Source of the DNA: Lutispora sp.
Lineage (GTDB): Bacteria; Bacillota; Clostridia; Lutisporales; Lutisporaceae
NCBI GenBank assembly: GCA_030834765.1
Contig: JAUQXG010000080.1
Location: forward strand, 1 to 9,207
Direction: 5' to 3'
Length of the DNA stretch: 9,207 nt
This document shows, one piece after another, positions 6,513-9,207 of this stretch. Below the pieces are notes generated by a model. It saw nothing but the letters and a program-made list of their open reading frames with translations. It did no database searches and was not told where the DNA came from. Both the position numbers and the translations under genes were made by a program. Position 1 is the first letter of the stretch, and every line of letters starts with the position of its first letter.

Positions 6513-7743
6513 TTGGGATATCTTCTATATATTTAACACTTAATATTCCTGCGCCTTGTACAGGTTTTAAGAGATTTACCGAAATACAACATTTTTTTAA
6601 AATGCTTTTTGCAGTATCTGGAGTAAGCGCATTTAATTTTTGATAAAGAAGTGCTGCATCTCCCGCCGCCAGGCATGTAGCTGCTGAGGTGCCTGATACA
6701 GAGGTATATAAAACTGGCAAGGTATTTGTTGGCATATAGGATCTTTTCCCTTGAGGCAGATAGTTTATATCGCAGTTTAGTGCGGCTATATTTTTTCCAG
6801 GCATAATGCAATCTGGTTTTTCTATATTATTGATAGTTGGACCTCTTCCGCTTTCTGGAAGGGGCTTTGCAGCTCCTTCTGATATTTCCATTGCAGCAAC
6901 TGTAAAAGCATGGGGACTGACACCTGGACTTGTAATACTGCATTCGTTTGAACCTAGGTTTCCTGTGGAAGTGATTATAAATATATTTTGCTCCCAAACC
7001 TTTTGGCAGGACAAGCTTAAAACATCGAAATCTTTGTCAAAAGCGTTGGTTCCAAAAGGAAGCACTAAAATTTTTATGTTATTCTTATCTCTTATTTCTA
7101 TAATCCATTGCATAGCAGCCAGTATGTCTGAGAAAAAGCCAGTTCCATGTTTATTAAATGCTTTTGCACATACTAAAGAAGATTCATATGCAGGTGACAT
7201 GAATTTTCCGTCTAGTGATGCACCTACTGCAATTCCGGCACAAGCTGTGCCATGTCCGTGATCATCATAAGGAGAGTCTATTTTGTTTATAAAATCCTTA
7301 AATGATAAAATCTTATTTCTTGATTTCGTTAGATCAGGATGAGGATATATGCCAGAGTCTATAAAAGCCATGGTTACATCTTTTCCGTTTAAATAGGATT
7401 TGCTATAATTAATTTTGCTAATATCTTTTACACTGGGAGTGGACTCAGAACCCCATAGGAAAGCTATGCCGTCATGATATATTGTTTTTACTTCTAGGAT
7501 GCCTACCAGCTTCTCTAAATTTCTAACAGGTAGATCGCCTGCTAGCGCATTCATAAAAGGCAAAGCATATTTTATATGAAGACCTAATCGCCTTGCTCTT
7601 GACTGCAGAATATCATCTAAGGGTGTATGAAATACCACAATAATAGGTACTATTTTTACTTTGCTTGACTCCAAAATTCTACAAATCGCCGTATCAACTT
7701 TTTTGGAAAAAGTGAAGTTGGCAATTTTCGAAAGAAACTTCAA
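6496..7743 (-). CDS. Subtilisin-family (S8) serine protease, AprX-like, no signal peptide
   Basis: 415 residues. The S8 triad is complete: Asp129 in FIDSGIYPHPDL, His164 in DHGHGTACAG and Ser353 in SGTSAAT, with oxyanion Asn262 in TSTGN. The order, the IYPHPDL and YDDHGHGT blocks and the late GRGPT...EKPDCIMPGKNI block follow Bacillus AprX, a cytoplasmic protease. The N-terminal 120 residues resemble an inhibitor-like propeptide region. No hydrophobic signal is seen, so it is probably intracellular, though release after lysis or sporulation cannot be excluded. Oddities: GTSAAT replaces the usual GTSMAT, and VLPFGT stands where most relatives have a MSLGG-like strand. TTG 7743 is preceded by GGAGGGG (7750-7756) at 6 bases; a nearby ATG at 7748 is out of frame and gives only a short peptide. 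No substrate is indicated by the neighbours. Confidence 0.88.
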   Translation of the reverse strand: MKFLSKIANFTFSKKVDTAICRILESSKVKIVPIIVVFHTPLDDILQSRARRLGLHIKYALPFMNALAGDLPVRNLEKLVGILEVKTIYHDGIAFLWGSESTPSVKDISKINYSKSYLNGKDVTMAFIDSGIYPHPDLTKSRNKILSFKDFINKIDSPYDDHGHGTACAGIAVGASLDGKFMSPAYESSLVCAKAFNKHGTGFFSDILAAMQWIIEIRDKNNIKILVLPFGTNAFDKDFDVLSLSCQKVWEQNIFIITSTGNLGSNECSITSPGVSPHAFTVAAMEISEGAAKPLPESGRGPTINNIEKPDCIMPGKNIAALNCDINYLPQGKRSYMPTNTLPVLYTSVSGTSAATCLAAGDAALLYQKLNALTPDTAKSILKKCCISVNLLKPVQGAGILSVKYIEDIPTPEHK

Positions 7744-7759
7744 TCATAACCCCTCCCTG

Positions 7760-7790
7760 CAAGCGAACGTCACACATGACGTTTTGCTTG
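7760..7790 (-). promoter_or_regulatory. Hairpin in the protease leader, next to its ribosome-binding site
   Basis: CAAGC and AACGTCA (7760-7772) pair with TGACGTT and GCTTG (7777-7790) around a 4-base loop, with a small internal loop. It ends 3 bases from the G-rich ribosome-binding site, so it could affect mRNA stability or ribosome access, or act as a DNA-binding palindrome. Confidence 0.5.
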
Positions 7791-7874
7791 TATAAAATCC
7801 AAGCTAAAAAGATACTATCTTTTCAACCTATCACCTTAAATAAATATTATAAAAAGCACATGCTTAACAAAACC

Positions 7875-7906
7875 TTCCTTTTCATGATATGCATATGAAA
7901 AAGGAA
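7875..7906. repeat. Inverted repeat with internal ATATGCATAT palindrome
   Basis: TTCCTTTTCAT (7875-7885) pairs with ATGAAAAAGGAA (7895-7906), leaving one bulged A. The loop overlaps the palindrome ATATGCATAT (7887-7896). Neither side has a strong T run, so a protein site or RNA hairpin is as likely as a terminator. Confidence 0.6.
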
Positions 7907-7981
7907 TGGTGAGTGGGGAAGTATATATATTAGAAAATGATATACATGAAAAGATGCCATGTAATTAAGTGAGGCAAGGTC

Positions 7982-8010
7982 TTGACAAAACACACTTTTG
8001 CGAACACAAT
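7982..8010 (+). promoter_or_regulatory. Promoter of the AlbA_2-domain gene
   Basis: A perfect -35 TTGACA (7982-7987) is 17 bases from CACAAT (8005-8010, four of six matches). Transcription would start near 8017, inside the palindrome at 8014-8025. Confidence 0.6.
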
Positions 8011-8013
8011 ATG

Positions 8014-8025
8014 GTTTATATAAAC
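8014..8025. promoter_or_regulatory. Perfect palindrome at the predicted transcription start, possible operator
   Basis: GTTTATATAAAC is a perfect 12-base palindrome lying 3 bases after the -10 box, where a bound repressor would block transcription. No regulator gene is adjacent, and AT-rich palindromes of this size can occur by chance. Confidence 0.35.
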
Positions 8026-8045
8026 AGATTTTGATATAAAATAAT

Positions 8046-8051
8046 AGGTGG
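8046..8051 (+). promoter_or_regulatory. Ribosome-binding site deciding the AlbA_2 gene start
   Basis: AGGTGG abuts the upstream in-frame ATG at 8052 but is 9 bases from the ATG at 8061, which is therefore preferred. Confidence 0.7.
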
Positions 8052-8060
8052 ATGAGTCAA

Positions 8061-8531
8061 ATGATTAACCTAAAAGAATTGATTTCGAATAAAGAAGGTA
8101 CTACACTGGAAGCGAAAAAAGCCACTGGGGGATTACCAATCAGCATGTGGGAAACCTATTCTGCCTTTGCCAATACAGCAGGCGGAGTGATACTGTTTGG
8201 TGTTGAAGAGCATGAGGATAAAAGCTTATCTTTAGTAGGTGTTCCTTCAGCAGAAGAAATGATAAAGCAAATCTGGGATATTATCAATGATCAGCGGAAA
8301 GTGAATATAAACATTTTGTCTAGTCAACATATTTATATTTTGTGTGAAAACAATATGGATATTATTGTAATGGAAGTACCGCCTGCCGACAGACAAGATA
8401 AGCCTGTATATATTAACAATGATTTATTTAGAGGCACATATAGAAGGAATGCAGATGGTGATTATCATTGTACAGAAGCAGAAGTGAAACAAATGCTTTT
8501 TGATCGGACAGATATCCTCAGAGATAATTGA
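8061..8531 (+). CDS. Schlafen/AlbA_2-domain putative DNA-binding protein, short form
   Basis: 156 residues from ATG 8061; ATG 8052 would add three. The whole chain is the AlbA_2 domain (Pfam Schlafen AlbA_2, found in COG2865 proteins). Seen, numbered from 8052: TLEAKKATGGLP (18-29), WETYSAFANTAGGVILFGVEE (33-53), MEVPPADRQDKPVY (107-120) and GTYRRNADGDYHC (128-140). Family knowledge: the domain binds nucleic acid or acts in tRNA/RNA cleavage in some relatives, and in bacteria it usually precedes an ATPase-like and winged-helix C-terminal part in proteins of 400 or more residues. Here the gene stops right after the domain, at LFDRTDILRDN, so it is either a natural single-domain protein or a truncated copy. 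No continuation is seen in the 50 bases before the next gene. No signal or membrane segment. A read-through operon with the next gene is likely. Confidence 0.8.
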   Translation: MINLKELISNKEGTTLEAKKATGGLPISMWETYSAFANTAGGVILFGVEEHEDKSLSLVGVPSAEEMIKQIWDIINDQRKVNINILSSQHIYILCENNMDIIVMEVPPADRQDKPVYINNDLFRGTYRRNADGDYHCTEAEVKQMLFDRTDILRDN

Positions 8532-8582
8532 TTATCCCAACAGAATATATTCTTTGGAGTAAAACCATAAGGAGGTGGGACT

Positions 8583-8795
8583 ATGGCGCTTATTGATTTT
8601 AAATGTAAGGACTGCGGAGAGAAGTTTGATGAAATTGTTACCCTAAGCAGTAGAGACAATGTAGTTTGTCCAAAATGCGGGAGTAAGAAAATCTCTCAAA
8701 TATTTGAAGGCAAGTGCTCCTTTGGTGGCAGTGTAAAAACATCAGGTGGTGGCTCTTGTGGAGGAAGCTGTGGAGGTTGCAGCGGCTGTCACTAA
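8583..8795 (+). CDS. FmdB-type zinc-ribbon protein
   Basis: 70 residues. The N-terminal half is the FmdB/CxxC_CxxC_SSSS zinc ribbon: FKCKDCGEKFD (Cys8, Cys11) and VVCPKCGSKKI (Cys29, Cys32) would hold one zinc. The tail (45-70) is Gly-, Ser- and Cys-rich, with five further cysteines (45, 59, 63, 66, 69) and a final His that could bind more metal. Family knowledge: members are called putative regulatory proteins, after FmdB beside formamidase genes, but their role is mostly unproved. Start ATG 8583 has an excellent AAGGAGGTG 5 bases upstream. It follows the AlbA_2 gene by 51 bases with no terminator between, so the two are probably co-transcribed. A hairpin follows its stop. Confidence 0.87.
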   Translation: MALIDFKCKDCGEKFDEIVTLSSRDNVVCPKCGSKKISQIFEGKCSFGGSVKTSGGGSCGGSCGGCSGCH

Positions 8796-8800
8796 CAAAT

Positions 8801-8828
8801 AGGCATATTCCATATAAATATGCCTTGC
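8801..8828 (+). terminator. Hairpin after the FmdB-type gene
   Basis: A perfect 9-bp stem (8801-8809 with 8817-8825) has a 7-base loop and begins 5 bases after the stop codon. Only a short T-rich tail (TTGCT) follows, so it may terminate weakly or protect the mRNA 3' end. Confidence 0.55.
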
Positions 8829-8852
8829 TATGATTGATAACCAGCAATCAGA

Positions 8853-8881
8853 TTGAATTATAAAGACAGATACGGTATGAT
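8853..8881 (+). promoter_or_regulatory. Promoter of the cobalamin riboswitch transcript
   Basis: TTGAAT (8853-8858) and TATGAT (8876-8881) are 17 bases apart, with four and five of six consensus matches. Transcription would start near 8888, about 13 bases before the aptamer. Confidence 0.6.
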
Positions 8882-8900
8882 ATATATAAATGAATAAGTT

Positions 8901-9066
8901 GGAAATAGGTTTGACAGATAATGCTTATCTGTTGATGAAAAGGGAAGTGGGTTTAAATCCCACGCGGTCCCGCCGCTGTAATAGAGGAGTTCCTGCATGA
9001 TGCCACTGGGAAACTGGGAAGGCTGTAGGAATGTTGATACTTGAGCCAGAATACCTGCCTATTTTC
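8901..9066 (+). promoter_or_regulatory. Cobalamin (B12) riboswitch aptamer
   Basis: The conserved core is clear: TGAAAAGGGAAGTGGG, then AAATCCCACGCGGTCCCGCC and GCTGTAATAG, then GATGCCACTGG and GGGAAGGC, and finally the B12 box GAGCCAGAATACCTGCC at about 9043-9059. Closing stem P1 pairs AAATAGG (8903-8909) with CCTATTT (9058-9064). A side stem pairs TTCCTGCA with TGTAGGAA. The order and spacing match the Rfam cobalamin family. Family knowledge: binding of adenosyl- or other cobalamins usually turns the downstream gene off, commonly a B12 transport or synthesis gene or a B12-independent isozyme. The terminator at 9131-9169 indicates transcriptional control here. Confidence 0.95.
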
Positions 9067-9130
9067 ATGCGCTGAAAACTCTACGAGTGATAGGGGGTGT
9101 AAAGGTAAATGCTAATATTCTTTTTTGAGT

Positions 9131-9169
9131 AAATAGCCCTTTAACTCTATGTTAAAGGGCTATTTTTTT
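9131..9169 (+). terminator. Riboswitch-controlled intrinsic terminator
   Basis: A perfect 15-bp stem (9131-9145 with 9151-9165), a 5-base loop and a T run to 9169. The left arm could instead pair with the P1 3' strand (CTATTT, 9059-9064, with AAATAG, 9131-9136) or with TAAAGG (9100-9105, with CCTTTA, 9138-9143). Either would act as an antiterminator when no ligand is bound. Confidence 0.92.
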
Positions 9170-9202
9170 ATAAGAAATTATTGTGTTTATGGGGAGGCAA
9201 AA

Positions 9203-9207
9203 ATGAA
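9203..9207 (+). CDS. Start of the riboswitch-controlled gene (partial)
   Basis: Only the ATG (9203-9205) and two more bases are present. GGGGAGG (9191-9197) lies 5 bases upstream, and the start comes 33 bases after the riboswitch terminator. The product cannot be seen; by context it is probably a B12-related transport or biosynthesis gene. Confidence 0.7.

Larger units (their letters stand above)
7744..8060. other. Divergent intergenic region rich in inverted repeats
   Basis: About 315 bases without a gene separate the minus-strand protease from the plus-strand AlbA_2 gene. It holds the protease leader hairpin, a short palindrome AAAAGAT-act-ATCTTTT (7807-7823), a larger inverted repeat (7875-7906), a promoter on the plus strand (7982-8010) and a 12-base palindrome (8014-8025). 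On the minus strand a perfect TATAAT (7846-7851) has no good -35 box, so the protease promoter is uncertain. I see no open frame with a ribosome-binding site and no recognisable RNA gene. Confidence 0.6.

Noticed and set aside
6806..7261. 151-codon open frame on the plus strand
   Set aside because: It lies wholly opposite the serine protease gene, has no family motif, and the protease strand has the full catalytic triad and ribosome-binding site.
7744..8060. CRISPR array or small RNA gene in the divergent intergenic region
   Set aside because: The inverted repeats differ from each other and are not regularly spaced. No repeated unit is found.
8720..8795. Cys/Gly-rich tail of the FmdB-type protein as a frameshift artefact or metallothionein-like separate peptide
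   Set aside because: It is in frame with the zinc ribbon, and Gly/Ser/Cys-rich tails are usual in this family.

Overview
The window looks like chromosomal DNA from a low-GC, Gram-positive anaerobe of the Clostridia. The DNA is AT-rich, Shine-Dalgarno sequences are strong (AGGAGG types), TTG and GTG starts occur, and intrinsic terminators are frequent. The gene set also fits: a DnaD-domain/DnaC-type primosome pair, an Fe-S L-cysteine desulfidase, an AprX-like protease and a cobalamin riboswitch. The genus cannot be fixed from the sequence.

Region 1 (1-2240, plus strand): the 3' end of a tRNA and its terminator, then a membrane-anchored or exported esterase of the hormone-sensitive-lipase family, a 250-base gap with two long hairpins and a possible minus-strand gene remnant, then a GNAT acetyltransferase with a TTG start. 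The terminators bounding this segment (43-70 and 2215-2240) are near copies of each other.

Region 2 (2241-3693): a single-gene unit encoding an L-cysteine desulfidase (CyuA/UPF0597 family). It ends in a long bidirectional terminator shared with a convergent small gene.

Region 3 (3688-6473, minus strand): a small coiled-coil protein built on a 21-base tandem repeat. Upstream of it on the same strand is a two-gene operon, DnaD-domain protein then DnaC/DnaI-type AAA+ ATPase, with an 8-base overlap. Together these two probably load the replicative helicase. The DnaD-domain protein has three copies of the DnaD/DnaB_2 domain.

Region 4 (6486-7757, minus strand): a leaderless subtilisin-family protease resembling Bacillus AprX.

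Region 5 (7744-9207, plus strand after a divergent intergenic region rich in inverted repeats): a short Schlafen/AlbA_2-domain protein that lacks the C-terminal half usual for its family, then an FmdB-type zinc-ribbon protein. Last come a complete cobalamin riboswitch with its own promoter and terminator, and the first five bases of the gene it controls, which lies outside the window.

Most of the window is ordinary housekeeping and accessory chromosome. I saw no convincing new multi-gene system. The points most worth a second look are the riboswitch with its competing pairings, the triple DnaD domain, the short AlbA_2 gene, the duplicated terminator flanking the esterase-GNAT segment beside a tRNA, and the possible coding remnant at 1160-1297.
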